DNA of 64,000 nt from Phycisphaerales bacterium (GCA_022446795.1 JAKVBX010000001.1:350107-414106); one strand, 5' to 3'. Counted from the stretch's first letter, positions 8,383 through 18,157 are shown. Notes: generated by a model not told the origin, from the sequence alone. Numbers and translations are program-made.

Positions 8383-10031
8383 GATTTGGAATCCTCGGTC
8401 GTGCAGCCAGTAGCAATGTCACGATCGTCCACCACCTGGTGTCCATCCACCATGCGGTGGTACGCCGTGAAGTCGAGGCCCAGGAACAACGGCACCAGTT
8501 CGGGATCGAACTGTTGACCGGCACCCCTGGCCAGTTCCTCCAGTACCGCCTCGCACCCCATGGCCGAGCGGTAGGTTCGGGTGGAACACATCGCGTCGAA
8601 GGCATCCGCCAGCGCGATCAGGCGAGCGACCAGCGGAATGTCATCTCCCGCCAGGCCCTCGGGATAGCCGGAACCATCCCATCGCTCATGGTGATGCAGC
8701 ACGCCATCAAGGATGTCCTCGAAGCGTGGAATGTCGCGGAGGATGCGGTACCCGATCAGCGGATGCTCCCGGATCAGCGCATATTCCTCTTCGGTCAGGT
8801 CACCAGGCTTGCACAGCACCTGCTCGGAAACCCCGATCTTGCCCACGTCGTGGACCAGTCCGGCAATGTGCATGCGGGCCACGGTGGCCTCGTCCAGGCC
8901 CGCCGCATGGGCGAGCTGTCGCGTCAGCAACGCGACACGGCGAGAGTGACCACACGTGTACCGATCCTTGGCATCGATCGAGGCGGTCAGCGCCTCCAGC
9001 GTGCCCAGGAACATGGCGTTGAGATCCTCGTACAGCCCGGCGTTCTCCAGGAAGATCGCCATGTGACTGGCCGCCGCCCCCAGCAGCTTCATGTCGACGG
9101 ACGAAGCCGCCGAGTCGGTTCCTTCCTTGTCGCCAGCCACGAGCATGCCATGGACCCGGCCATCACGACTGATGGGATGGGCCATGGCTGCCGCACCCAG
9201 GTCGGACAGGATCGCCCCGGCCCCGGGATGACCATCCACCACGCAGGAACTGCCGGCATCCAGCACATCGGCCAGCGTGGCCGCAGCCGTCTCGATGACC
9301 GATGACGCCCGCCCCGGCGTTCCCGCCACGATCAGTTCCGGTGAACCGGACGATCCGCGGGGGTGGACCCAGGCGGCGATCCATCTATAGGGAAGCGTGT
9401 GGAGCAGTTCCTCGCAGGCGAAGGCGATGAAGCGATCTGGCCGCTCCACCACCGTCATGCCCTGGATGATCGTATAGAGAAGGTTGATTTCCTCGTAGGA
9501 CTCGCCCAACTCCCGGCCGACCCCCTCCAACGTGCTGCTGTGGGAATCGATGACCTGCTGGTCGTGCCAGTTGAAGCGGAACATCGCCGCCAGTCGAGTC
9601 ACCTCGGACGCCGCTGGCGGGTTCAGACCCTCCAGCATCCGACGGGCCATCGGCACATCCAGGCGGGCCGCCTGGCACATGGCGCTGAGCTGCTCGGCCG
9701 CCGCCAGTTCCCGGGTCGGGATCGCGGCGATCACGTAGCCGGTGCGTTCGCGTCGTTCCTGCAACGGAATCGGCGCCAGCCACAGTCCGGGAACCGCTTC
9801 GAAGGGCAGCGGTTGATCCTCCGCATTCCACCGCTCGACGGCAGACTGCAGCCCACGAGTCACCAGCGGTGACCGGTGAACGAGATCAGCCAACCAGTCC
9901 CGGCGGGCGGACCGGCGTGGCGTGCACGACCCGTCTCGGTCACACTGCATGAGCACCAGGCCGATTTCACGCAGCCGTTGCTCGAGCGTCGTCACCTGGG
10001 CCCGGGTCCTGATGGTTGAAAGAATACTCAT
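8379..10031 (-). CDS. GAF-like/HD-GYP domain protein, putative cyclic di-GMP phosphodiesterase
   Basis: Cytoplasmic protein of 550 residues. An unassigned N-terminal region (1-180) is followed by a GAF-like domain (about 185-335) and an HD-GYP domain (345-525). The catalytic HD pair is His394-Asp395 in GLVHDVGKIGV, with the metal ligands HHHERWDGSGYPEGL (GYP at 455-457). All residues expected for c-di-GMP hydrolysis are present. Start 10031 overlaps the receiver gene stop by four bases. Placed beside an ATPase with an MshEN domain, it may tune c-di-GMP for pilus or secretion activity. The ligand of the GAF part is unknown. Confidence 0.88.
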   Translation of the reverse strand: MSILSTIRTRAQVTTLEQRLREIGLVLMQCDRDGSCTPRRSARRDWLADLVHRSPLVTRGLQSAVERWNAEDQPLPFEAVPGLWLAPIPLQERRERTGYVIAAIPTRELAAAEQLSAMCQAARLDVPMARRMLEGLNPPAASEVTRLAAMFRFNWHDQQVIDSHSSTLEGVGRELGESYEEINLLYTIIQGMTVVERPDRFIAFACEELLHTLPYRWIAAWVHPRGSSGSPELIVAGTPGRASSVIETAAATLADVLDAGSSCVVDGHPGAGAILSDLGAAAMAHPISRDGRVHGMLVAGDKEGTDSAASSVDMKLLGAAASHMAIFLENAGLYEDLNAMFLGTLEALTASIDAKDRYTCGHSRRVALLTRQLAHAAGLDEATVARMHIAGLVHDVGKIGVSEQVLCKPGDLTEEEYALIREHPLIGYRILRDIPRFEDILDGVLHHHERWDGSGYPEGLAGDDIPLVARLIALADAFDAMCSTRTYRSAMGCEAVLEELARGAGQQFDPELVPLFLGLDFTAYHRMVDGHQVVDDRDIATGCTTEDSKS

Positions 10032-10426
10032 GCGGCCTTGGCCTTTCGCGTGGTCGAACCGGCCTCCAGGAGTGACTGCACCATCTGGATGAGCAGTCGC
10101 GGACTGAATGGTTTGCTCACGACCTCCCGGATGTTCCCGATGCCGAGGTCTTCCTCGGAGAGGGCATAACCACGGGCGGTCAGGATGATGACCGGAACGG
10201 CCGCCGTCCCGGGACGCCCGGCCAGGGCGCGGCACAGGTCGACACCGGTCATGTAGGGCATCTGCAGATCAGTGATGATCAGGTCGGGCGACTCGGCGAG
10301 CGCGACGTGCAGACCTTCTTCACCATCGCCGGCCGTAATGACTTCGTAGCCGGCTTTCTGAAGCTTCAGCGTGAGCACGTGCAGGATGTGGGACTCGTCA
10401 TCAACGACGAGAATTCGGGCGGACAT
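10028..10426 (-). CDS. Single-domain response regulator (receiver)
   Basis: Receiver-only protein of 132 residues. Acidic pair DD at 9-10, phospho-acceptor Asp53 in LIITDLQMPYMTG, Thr in VIILTARG and the conserved lysine in VSKPFSP are all present. There is no output domain, so it must act by protein contact, most simply with the downstream HD-GYP protein it is translationally coupled to. Start 10426 has AGGAG seven bases upstream; an earlier codon at 10447 would overlap the kinase gene. Phosphate probably comes from the histidine kinase gene just upstream. Confidence 0.9.
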   Translation of the reverse strand: MSARILVVDDESHILHVLTLKLQKAGYEVITAGDGEEGLHVALAESPDLIITDLQMPYMTGVDLCRALAGRPGTAAVPVIILTARGYALSEEDLGIGNIREVVSKPFSPRLLIQMVQSLLEAGSTTRKAKAA

Positions 10427-10436
10427 GTTGGGGCTC

Positions 10437-11900
10437 CTAGGCAGCAACGGCCTTTGCCTCCGGCTCGCGCTCGGACTCCAGGCTCATGGGAACGGTGAAC
10501 CAGAACCGGGACCCCAGCCCAAGCCGGGACTCCAGGCCGATCTGGCCACCATGAAGCGTCTCGATGATCTGTCGGCACAGGTTCAGACCCAGGCCGGTTC
10601 CCTTCGCGACACGCTTGTAGTTTTCGATGCGGTAGAACTTCTCGAAGATGCGGTCGACGTCATCCGGCGGCACACCGAGACCGGTATCCGCGACGGACAC
10701 GTGCACGCATCGCTCCAGGTGATCCGAGTCGGCGGAAATCGTGACTCGCCCACCCTCGGGGGTGTACTTGATGGCATTGGAGACGAGATTGACGACGACC
10801 TGGTAGAGCATGTCGACATCCCCGACCGCATGCAGGTCGACGGGGGCCAGTTCACGGTGGATCGAGATCCGCTTCTCGCGGGCCTGCGGTTCCAGCGTCT
10901 GGACGGCGCGGTCGATCAGGCCCTCGAAGTCGACGGCATCCCGATCGACCCGGACGATCCCGGCCTCGATCCGGCTGATGTTCAGCATGTTGTCAACGAG
11001 ACGACTCAGGCGCTCCGTCTCGGCCTGGATGATGCCGTAGAACTCCTGCCGGGACGCCTCGTCATCGGCTTCGCCGTCTACGAGCATCTCGACATAGGCC
11101 TGCACCGAGGACAACGGGGTCCGCAGTTCATGGCTGGCCTTGGAGACGAACTCGCTCTTGAGCTGGGCGATCTCGCGCTCCCGGGTCATGTCATGCAGGA
11201 CGGTCACGACCGACGAGACCTCGTCAGTGGAGTCCTTGAGCGTCGAGAGCATGGCCACGCAGCACACCGGCTCGTCGCCACCCTCGATCACGTGGTCGAT
11301 CTGCCGCAGTCCGCAGGAGGCCTCGCGGGTCTCGCTGATGAGACGGCACAAGCCGGTGTCTGCGACGACGTCGCCCAGGGCGCGTCGCGCCGAGTCACCG
11401 GCATCGAACTTCAGCAGGTGTCCGGCTGCTTCGTTCGCATAGACGATCTCATCGAAGGCATTGGTCACGATGACCGCCTCACGCATCACGCCCAGGACGG
11501 ATTCCGCCCGGGCTCGATCGGCATCAGCGATCCGTTCGCGAATCTCCAGGTCGCGGACCCGGGTCCGCCAGGTGGACTCCCGCTGCTGCACCGTCTGCTG
11601 CACCCGCGACAGGGCACGCATCAGTGATCGCATCCAGATCGGGGTCCGCGGCAGCGCGGAGGGCTCGGATGCCCCGAGGCGGTCGGCGTAGGTTGAAACG
11701 GCTTCGCAGACTCGAGCGGTCAGCAGACAACCGACCAGCAACAGGGCCCAGACCGATGCGCCGAGTCCGACGGCTAGCATCGTCCAGTCTGCTCGATCAA
11801 TCGGGAGACGCCCCCACCCCGAGACCATCAGGACTGCCATGACGGCAATCACGACCGCGAGGAGGAAGCTCCCGAGTGCCATGGTGAGGAGGGTCTTCAT
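10437..11900 (-). CDS. Membrane sensor histidine kinase with PAS domain
   Basis: Kinase of 487 residues. Two membrane segments (about 4-28 and 40-61) enclose only a very short outside loop, so sensing is probably in the membrane or cytoplasm. A PAS domain spans about 130-240. The HisKA box has phospho-acceptor His257 in SKASHELRTPLSS, and the ATPase has N-box NLVSNAIKYTPEGG, G1 DTGLGVPPDD and G2 GTGLGLNLCRQ. It ends 11 bases before the receiver gene, its likely partner. It lies downstream of the TPR lipoprotein in the secretion operon, so it probably responds to the state of the machine or envelope. Confidence 0.9.
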   Translation of the reverse strand: MKTLLTMALGSFLLAVVIAVMAVLMVSGWGRLPIDRADWTMLAVGLGASVWALLLVGCLLTARVCEAVSTYADRLGASEPSALPRTPIWMRSLMRALSRVQQTVQQRESTWRTRVRDLEIRERIADADRARAESVLGVMREAVIVTNAFDEIVYANEAAGHLLKFDAGDSARRALGDVVADTGLCRLISETREASCGLRQIDHVIEGGDEPVCCVAMLSTLKDSTDEVSSVVTVLHDMTREREIAQLKSEFVSKASHELRTPLSSVQAYVEMLVDGEADDEASRQEFYGIIQAETERLSRLVDNMLNISRIEAGIVRVDRDAVDFEGLIDRAVQTLEPQAREKRISIHRELAPVDLHAVGDVDMLYQVVVNLVSNAIKYTPEGGRVTISADSDHLERCVHVSVADTGLGVPPDDVDRIFEKFYRIENYKRVAKGTGLGLNLCRQIIETLHGGQIGLESRLGLGSRFWFTVPMSLESEREPEAKAVAA

Positions 11901-11937
11901 GGGTCGCTCGAGAACGGAATGTCGGGAGAGGGTTCAG

Positions 11938-13134
11938 TTATGGGCGCGTGCCCAGGACTCCCGTCACTCGCGTCTCATCGGCGCCCGAGGGACCCGACTT
12001 GACCACGACTTGCCATGCTTTTTTCGCTGCCGAAGAATCACCCTGGCGCAGACAGACCCCCGCGAGGAGCGTGCTGGCCATGGTGTTATCGGGCTGGTCC
12101 ACCAGGATGCCCTGGAGCGTGCTCCGGGCGCCATCCAGGTCACCATCCTCGCGGGCGGCGACCGCCAGAAAGAGGCGGGTGCGGACACTGTTGTCGCCTG
12201 CAGCCTCGAGACGACGTCCACAGCGGCCCACGGACCGCCAGTCCTCGATATGCCAGGCAAAGAGGCCGAATTCGCGCCAGCAGGCCAATCGATCAGGATG
12301 GGCGTCGACCACCCGCTGGTAGGCGATGCGGGCATCAGCCTGCCGCCCCATCTCGCTGTAGGCGCGAGCTTCCAGGAGTTGGAGATCCAACCCGGGGACC
12401 TGTCCGTGCAGACGGCGCAATTCATCCAGGCAGGCGAGGACACCCGCCGGGTCATTCTCACGATGTCGCAATCGTGCCAGTTCACCCAGCAGATCCGGAT
12501 CATCCGGCGCCAGGAGACTCGCCATCTCGTACGACGAGACCGCCTGCTGACCATCGCCACGCATCACCATGATCTGACCATGCAGGTGGTGCAGCGCCGC
12601 ATTGTGCTCGAAGTCATCGAATCGGCCGTCGATCATGCCCTCGGCCTCGTTCAGCTTGCCCTGGGCCATCAGGGATTCGATCGATGCCGTCAGGAACTGC
12701 AACCGATCCGGTTCCAGTTCACTTGCCGTGCTGAAATGCTCGTGCGCCAGGTCATCCCGCGACAACCGTTCGAAGACGATTCCCAGGAAGTAGTGGGCGT
12801 TGGCCTGCTCTTCGTCCAGCTCGATGGCCTCGCGCAGGGACCGCTCGGCTTCGGCCAGGCGATCGCGTTCCATCAGGATGCGGCCACGCAGTACGTGATG
12901 AGCCGGGCCCTTGGGAAACCGATCCACCGCCTGGTCCGCCAGGTCCATGGCCTTGTCGAGTTGACCGGTCTCGAATGCCGTGGTTGCCTGCTCGTTCAAC
13001 AGGCCGGCATTGACCCGGTCCATCCGTGAATAGGCCTGCTCCCGCATCTCCTTGCCTCGCTGGGAGACACCACACCCCGCCAGCAGCGGGGCAACGATCG
13101 CGAGACATATGGCGAGTCGTAGCATCACGGGCAT
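11938..13134 (-). CDS. TPR-repeat lipoprotein of the secretion/pilus operon
   Basis: Exported lipoprotein of 398 residues. The signal peptide MPVMLRLAICLAIVAPLLAG is followed by lipobox cysteine (LLAGC). The rest is a chain of TPR repeats from about 45 to 385, for example AIELDEEQANAHYFLGIVFE. Start 13134 has AAAGGA six bases upstream, while a GTG five codons earlier overlaps the secretin stop. Position after the secretin resembles PilF/Tgl-type pilotins, TPR lipoproteins that help the secretin reach and assemble in the outer membrane. That role is inferred from location, and the protein is longer than the usual pilotin. Confidence 0.8.
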   Translation of the reverse strand: MPVMLRLAICLAIVAPLLAGCGVSQRGKEMREQAYSRMDRVNAGLLNEQATTAFETGQLDKAMDLADQAVDRFPKGPAHHVLRGRILMERDRLAEAERSLREAIELDEEQANAHYFLGIVFERLSRDDLAHEHFSTASELEPDRLQFLTASIESLMAQGKLNEAEGMIDGRFDDFEHNAALHHLHGQIMVMRGDGQQAVSSYEMASLLAPDDPDLLGELARLRHRENDPAGVLACLDELRRLHGQVPGLDLQLLEARAYSEMGRQADARIAYQRVVDAHPDRLACWREFGLFAWHIEDWRSVGRCGRRLEAAGDNSVRTRLFLAVAAREDGDLDGARSTLQGILVDQPDNTMASTLLAGVCLRQGDSSAAKKAWQVVVKSGPSGADETRVTGVLGTRP

Positions 13135-13145
13135 GTTCAGTCCTT

Positions 13146-15194
13146 TCACTCCTCGACGACCTCGGTGTCGGCCGTCGCGACGGCCTCGGGCTCATCGGTC
13201 TCCTGGTTGACGCCACCGAATGCGGCACCAGCCAGGCTGTCATTGAGCGTCCGGGCGGCGTGCTCGAACGGATCCGCGGGGAGTTCGTTGGAAGGCGTGT
13301 GCTTGGCCGCGGGTGATGCCTGCGACGTCTGCTGGGATGGCGCCTCATCGGTGTCGAAGTCCGGTGTCGGCGCCGGGTTCATTTCATCAGCAGGAACAAA
13401 CTCCATCTCGCGATCGAGAATGCGCTGGTGCAGGCCCCGCTCCCACGCCTCGTCCGTCGATTCGGAAGCGAAGGTCGACCGCAGGCGGTGCATTTCCGGC
13501 TGCATCGAGTCCAGCCGCAGGGAGTTGTTCGCATAGAACAGCGCCAGGTCCAGTTCGCCGTTGCGATAGGCTTCCAGCGCATCACGGTTGTAGTTGGACG
13601 TCATCCGCGTCTGGCTGAAGGGCAGCAGACCCGATCGAGCGCCAACCCGGACCGCATCGAGAATCTCAAGGCTGTCTCGACCGGCTTCCCAGAGGGTCTC
13701 GTCCCGGACCACCGAGGGCGTCAACATGAAGATGATCTCCTCGCGGACGATGCTGTCTTCCTGGCCCGTGAACGCGATGCCCGCAATCGGAATATCACCG
13801 AGCAACGGGACCTGGTCCCGCTTGATCACGGTGGACTCGCGGAACAGGCCGCCGAGTACCAATGTCTCGCCATCACGGACGCGGACATTGGCGAAGACCT
13901 CGGAGGTGATCTCATCGGGCACGTCGATCACGTTGCCGTTGAAGTCCGCCAACTGCCGGATCTGGTAGTCGGACAGCCGTGGGTAGAGTTCCATCCGGAT
14001 CATGTTGTCCGGCGAGATGAACGGTCGGAACACCAGGTGGATACCGGTGTCCAGGTATTCCACGGTCTGGGTCGTGGAGGTCTCGGTCTGCGTGGTCGAC
14101 AGGTACGCGACTCGTCGACCGACGAGGATCTCCGCCTTCTGGCGATTCAGGCACATGACCTTCGGCCGAGCGATCACGGTGGCATCCGCCACCTCGTCCA
14201 GGGCTCGAAGGAACAGCGAGAAGTGATCCTTGATGACACCGAACTTGAAGCCGCCCTCGGTGCCGGTCTTGCCGACATTGCTCACCGAGCCCAGCGCGTT
14301 GGTCGTGGGAATATCGCCGCCGACCAGGTCGTTGACGACCTGCAGCGGACCACCCAGGACATCCGTGAAGTTGATGCTGCTGATGATGCTCCAATCGACA
14401 CCCCAGGCATTGGACTCGTCCACCTTGGTGGTGAGAATCGTGCCCTCGACCAGGACCTGTGTCGGGGAGACATCCATGCTCTTGACGATGGCCGCGATCT
14501 CCTCGAGCACCTCCGGGTAGTCCGAGACGATCAACCGGGCCGAGAAGGCCCAGGAGTCCGAACCGTTGTTGGTGTCATCGGGATTGAACGAGTCATCCAC
14601 GGTCCCCATCGGCACGCTCTGTCCAACACTGCTGAGCAGTGGTGCGATCACCGCATCCGCATCGGCCGCGGAGATGTTGTAGAGATCGAAGATCCGCGTC
14701 TCGACCCGCTTGGCCGCTGCCTTGATCTGCTCGATCTCATCGATCGGATGGACGTAGATGAAGTTGCCTTCCTCGATGTAGCCATACCCGTTCACCCGGA
14801 GAACGGAATCGAGTGCTTCCTCGAACGTCACGTCATAGAGATTGGCTGATACCGAGGCAGCGACATCACGGCCCGCGATGATGTTCTTGCGGGACTGGAT
14901 GGCCAGCATCTCGAGAATCTTCGTCAGATCCGCATCCTGGACGGCCAGGTCGACCCTCCCGAACTTGGTCATCGTGACACTGGACCCGTCCCCCTGTCCA
15001 TCGTCGCCAGCCATGTCGATCTCATCAGCCGGGGGCTGGATCTCGGCATCACCTGGGACCAGTTGGTCAGCGGGCCGGTTGGGGTCATCCTGGACCTCCT
15101 GCGTACCGGCCACGCTCGAGAGGAGCGCGATGCACAGGAATCCAATGAACATCTTCTTCAACATGAGGGGCAGTGCCCTTACCTCAGCGGTCAT
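13146..15194 (-). CDS. Secretin (GspD/PilQ family) with acidic C-terminal extension
   Basis: Outer-membrane channel protein of 682 residues. Signal peptide at 1-29, then an STN/N0-like domain (IIAGRDVAASVSANLYDVTF), an N1-type domain, and the secretin C-domain at about 250-510, ending in VPLLGDIPIAGIAFTG and MLTPSVV. After it comes an unusual tail of about 165 residues, rich in Asp, Glu and Ala, that secretins normally lack. Part of this tail (ALEAYRNGELDLALFYANNSL) looks like a single TPR helix pair, which could dock the TPR lipoprotein encoded next. Start at 15194 follows GGGAG; 15164 is an alternative. Confidence 0.9.
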   Translation of the reverse strand: MTAEVRALPLMLKKMFIGFLCIALLSSVAGTQEVQDDPNRPADQLVPGDAEIQPPADEIDMAGDDGQGDGSSVTMTKFGRVDLAVQDADLTKILEMLAIQSRKNIIAGRDVAASVSANLYDVTFEEALDSVLRVNGYGYIEEGNFIYVHPIDEIEQIKAAAKRVETRIFDLYNISAADADAVIAPLLSSVGQSVPMGTVDDSFNPDDTNNGSDSWAFSARLIVSDYPEVLEEIAAIVKSMDVSPTQVLVEGTILTTKVDESNAWGVDWSIISSINFTDVLGGPLQVVNDLVGGDIPTTNALGSVSNVGKTGTEGGFKFGVIKDHFSLFLRALDEVADATVIARPKVMCLNRQKAEILVGRRVAYLSTTQTETSTTQTVEYLDTGIHLVFRPFISPDNMIRMELYPRLSDYQIRQLADFNGNVIDVPDEITSEVFANVRVRDGETLVLGGLFRESTVIKRDQVPLLGDIPIAGIAFTGQEDSIVREEIIFMLTPSVVRDETLWEAGRDSLEILDAVRVGARSGLLPFSQTRMTSNYNRDALEAYRNGELDLALFYANNSLRLDSMQPEMHRLRSTFASESTDEAWERGLHQRILDREMEFVPADEMNPAPTPDFDTDEAPSQQTSQASPAAKHTPSNELPADPFEHAARTLNDSLAGAAFGGVNQETDEPEAVATADTEVVEE

Positions 15195-15233
15195 GGACCG
15201 TCTCCCGCCTCCCGTCCCACGTCCGACCAGGGC

Positions 15234-15785
15234 TCAATCAAGGCGCAGCACGTACTGCACATCCCCGCACCGGATCACAGCCGATCGCTCTCGCACTTCC
15301 GCGAGATTGATCTGCAGATCCCCCCCACTGATGTCCTGGATGGGCATGCCGACTCGATACGTCTGGCCGCTCACGACAGCGACCGATCCCATGACGGCCT
15401 CGAGTCGATGTTCCATCAAGGCACTCCGGACGATGTCGGCATGGCGGACGTCGGACTTTGAGTCTTCGTCCGGACTTTTCGCGATCCCTTCCTCAAGCGG
15501 GTAGTAATGCGGATTAGCCAGGAATGGATTCCGTATCGGACCTTCCGCCACGTGCATGACACGCTTGACGGTTGCCTTGACCGACGCCGGGATGTTCTCG
15601 GACGTTGTCGCGGCAGATTCCGCGGGATCCGCCATGGCGACGCGTGGCATGTCCTGGATCACGATGAGACGCGTCCAGAACAGCATGCCAACCGCCAGCA
15701 GCACGCAGAAAATGCCGAACCGACGACGATCGGCAGTCAGTTGAAGTGACAGGCGCCGCAGCGCCAACCAGGTCTTTGACATCAT
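15234..15785 (-). CDS. PilP/GspC-like periplasmic pilot or gating protein
   Basis: Single-pass protein of 183 residues with a membrane segment at about 23-41 and a periplasmic part. The segment IRNPFLANP resembles the RDPF motif of PilP. The C-terminal beta domain (LEAVMGSVAVVSGQTYRVG, later RSAVIRCGDVQYVLRL) has the pattern of PilP/GspC homology-region domains that contact the secretin N-domains. Gene order M-N-O-this-secretin matches pilMNOPQ. It starts with ATGATG overlapping the PilO-like stop. Sequence identity to known PilP is too weak to be sure by eye. Confidence 0.65.
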   Translation of the reverse strand: MMSKTWLALRRLSLQLTADRRRFGIFCVLLAVGMLFWTRLIVIQDMPRVAMADPAESAATTSENIPASVKATVKRVMHVAEGPIRNPFLANPHYYPLEEGIAKSPDEDSKSDVRHADIVRSALMEHRLEAVMGSVAVVSGQTYRVGMPIQDISGGDLQINLAEVRERSAVIRCGDVQYVLRLD

Positions 15786-16345
15786 GGTGTATCTCCCTCG
15801 CCCGCCTGGTGAATCGCATCAATCGAGACGCTGGCCTGGAGCCGACCCGTGTCCGCGTCCTGACGCTTCACGGCAATGTCCAGCCCGGTCACCCGGACCA
15901 GGTGGTCCAGGGCCTCGCATCGATCGATCACCGAACAGATTCGTTCGAAACTCGCGTCCAGTTCAACGACCATCGAGAGGCCCTCGAACCGGTTATCTCC
16001 ATCAACGTTGTCGCGTCGACCACTGACCGTGAAGGTCTGGTCCGCCACGCGGACACCATCCACTTCCAACGAGAGTGCCCGGACCAGTTCGGCCACCTTG
16101 GCGCTCGCCGGAATGCGTCGACACCGCGACTGCTGGATCGACTCCAGGCGCTGCACGGCATCAGACTGTTCCTGCAACAACTCGCGGGCGTCTTCCAGGC
16201 TCCCGATCTTGCCCTCCAGGGACTCGATCTGGCTGGCAGCAACCGCCGCGCGTCGGTAGTTGGGCCAGATGAAACCGAATACGGCCACGAGCACGACGAC
16301 GCCGAGCAATACCAGGTATCCCTGTTCAAGCCTGCGGCGATTCAT
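15782..16345 (-). CDS. PilO-like inner-membrane alignment protein
   Basis: Bitopic protein of 187 residues: short cytoplasmic start MNRRRLEQGY, membrane helix about 10-30, a coiled coil at 35-75 (SQIESLEGKIGSLEDAREL), then a ferredoxin-like periplasmic domain. This is the PilO/GspM layout, which pairs with PilN to link the cytoplasmic PilM ring to the secretin. Start 16345 overlaps the PilN-like stop (ATGA). Assigned mainly from architecture and position. Confidence 0.7.
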   Translation of the reverse strand: MNRRRLEQGYLVLLGVVVLVAVFGFIWPNYRRAAVAASQIESLEGKIGSLEDARELLQEQSDAVQRLESIQQSRCRRIPASAKVAELVRALSLEVDGVRVADQTFTVSGRRDNVDGDNRFEGLSMVVELDASFERICSVIDRCEALDHLVRVTGLDIAVKRQDADTGRLQASVSIDAIHQAGEGDTP

Positions 16346-16995
16346 GGTCGGTTCTCCCCGGCGGCCGTCATCCTGGGCCCATGGATTTCCCACAGCCCGT
16401 GCAGATCGACGGCGAAGGTCAGTTGAAACTCCCGGGCCGGAACACCACGGATCTCTCGGGACCTCGTGAAGTCGAGACGGACATCCTCGAACGGATCATC
16501 CTGGTCAAGACGCTGGACCAGCCAGGCCACGTCATCATCAGAGACCGCGAAACCGCTGATCCCACCGACGATTCGCCGGTCAGGATGCTGGTCACTCGCC
16601 TGGCCACGCTGGTGGGTCCGCGCATCCTCGTACTCCAGAAGCAGGTGCTCAAGCGTGGCACTGGGCGGAAGTGCTTCGACAATCCGACCCATGAGCGCGT
16701 CCATCCGCATCGGCAGCGCGACTCGGTCGTAGGCCTGCATGTAGGACTCGATCTCGGCCCGCGCAACACCCATTTCATCCGCCTGTCGTTCCAGTTCCAG
16801 GGCCTGGGCCGCCCGGGCCTCGGAGGCGACAAGCGTCTCATCGAGTCGATCTCGTCGCAGTTGGGAATGCGTCGCGAACGCAACCAGCGTCCCGATGGTC
16901 ACGACACCGATCGCGATGAACCGTCGGAGTCGCTGGCCCGCCAGGGTTCGGCGACGAACGTCAGCCGGCATGAGATCAATCATGACACCGCTCAT
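16342..16995 (-). CDS. PilN-like inner-membrane alignment protein
   Basis: Bitopic protein of 217 residues. The N-terminal peptide MIDLMPADVRRR resembles the INLLPWR-type motif with which PilN binds PilM. A membrane helix at about 25-45 is followed by a coiled coil and a periplasmic domain. Start 16995 overlaps the PilM stop (ATGA); a second ATG at 16983 (MIDLMP) is also possible. It forms the PilM-N-O-P bridge together with its neighbours. Confidence 0.75.
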   Translation of the reverse strand: MSGVMIDLMPADVRRRTLAGQRLRRFIAIGVVTIGTLVAFATHSQLRRDRLDETLVASEARAAQALELERQADEMGVARAEIESYMQAYDRVALPMRMDALMGRIVEALPPSATLEHLLLEYEDARTHQRGQASDQHPDRRIVGGISGFAVSDDDVAWLVQRLDQDDPFEDVRLDFTRSREIRGVPAREFQLTFAVDLHGLWEIHGPRMTAAGENRP

Positions 16996-18134
16996 GCGGC
17001 ACGCTCCAGTCGATTCGGCATCCGCCGCGACTTGCGGGCGGCCAGGCTGCGAATGCTCAGGCCAGCAGCAACGGCCCATGCGGCCGCCGGGCTGCAGGCT
17101 CGTGGACGAGCCGAAGACAGGCTGGCATCAAGTCGATCCAGCGTTCCACGCTCATCATCCAGCTCGACCGGCATGGCACACCGTTGCCCGATGGCACCGG
17201 CCAGGCCGGGCTCACGGGCATGCGCACCAGTCAGCATGAGTCGATCCGGGCGGCGTCCCTTGAAGGTGACGCCGTAGTACCGCAGGCACATGAGGACATC
17301 ACGGGACAGTTCTTCCAGGAGCGGTCGGACGGATTCATGAACCGCCCGGTCCGTCGCCGGGTCCACCCCCGTGCCCTGGTGGCCATCACCATGACACAGC
17401 CGGACATGACGAAGATCGGTTGCCGCATCCAGTTCCAATCCCAGGTGTTCGGCCACGCGGGCATCCAGGTGGTGTCCACCGATGTCCAGCGATCGACACA
17501 AGGCAATTCGTTCGCCATGCAGGACGATGACCGTTGTCGAGAGATCACCGACTTCAACAACGGCTCGAACGGAGTCCTGGTCGGCTTCCCGTCGATGGTG
17601 CCGACTGAACAACCTGGCGACCGCACCGAAATGCGTATCCACGGCCATGGGACGAAGGCCCGCGGCCATCACGGCGTCAAGACGCCGCGAGACGACCTCG
17701 GTCGCCGTTGCGGCGATGAGCACTTCCTGGCGACCACCCTCACCCACGGCGCCGGTTCGAATGTAATCCGCTTCGATCGCAGATCGATCCAGGGACAGCC
17801 GGTCGGCCGCTTCCCAGCGAATCGCCTCGGCCAGTTCGTCCTCGGGCATGTCCGGTAGCCGCGTGGTGTACAACTGGATATCCGTCCGGGGCAGCGACAC
17901 GGTGCATCGCCGCCCGACGAATCCGCCGACGATGACGGCAGATCGCAACTGGGCCACCAGCGCCTCCATGTCCGCGCCGGGCTCGGATGATCGCGGCATG
18001 GCCTGCTCGGAGACGCCGGCCACATCGAGATGCCCACGCCATGATCTCACCTGCAGCAGGCGAACCATGCGATCCGTGAACTCGATGCCCACGCATCCGA
18101 CACCATCCTTGAATCTCTCGAGAAACTTCCGCAT
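16992..18134 (-). CDS. PilM-like actin-fold ATPase of the pilus/secretion platform
   Basis: Soluble actin-like protein of 380 residues. It begins with a PilM-type opening (VGCVGIEFTDRMVRLLQV), then SLPRTDIQLYTTRLPDMPEDEL and the phosphate-2 region VEVGDLSTTVIVLHGERI, followed by ALCRSLDIGGHHLDA and LMLTGAHAREPG. PilM sits in the cytoplasm and recruits PilN. The last ATP-site glycine motif is weaker than in typical PilM. It starts 23 bases after the pseudopilin stop and overlaps the PilN gene. Confidence 0.8.
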   Translation of the reverse strand: MRKFLERFKDGVGCVGIEFTDRMVRLLQVRSWRGHLDVAGVSEQAMPRSSEPGADMEALVAQLRSAVIVGGFVGRRCTVSLPRTDIQLYTTRLPDMPEDELAEAIRWEAADRLSLDRSAIEADYIRTGAVGEGGRQEVLIAATATEVVSRRLDAVMAAGLRPMAVDTHFGAVARLFSRHHRREADQDSVRAVVEVGDLSTTVIVLHGERIALCRSLDIGGHHLDARVAEHLGLELDAATDLRHVRLCHGDGHQGTGVDPATDRAVHESVRPLLEELSRDVLMCLRYYGVTFKGRRPDRLMLTGAHAREPGLAGAIGQRCAMPVELDDERGTLDRLDASLSSARPRACSPAAAWAVAAGLSIRSLAARKSRRMPNRLERAA

Positions 18135-18157
18135 CTTCCGTCTTCCCAGGTCACCGG

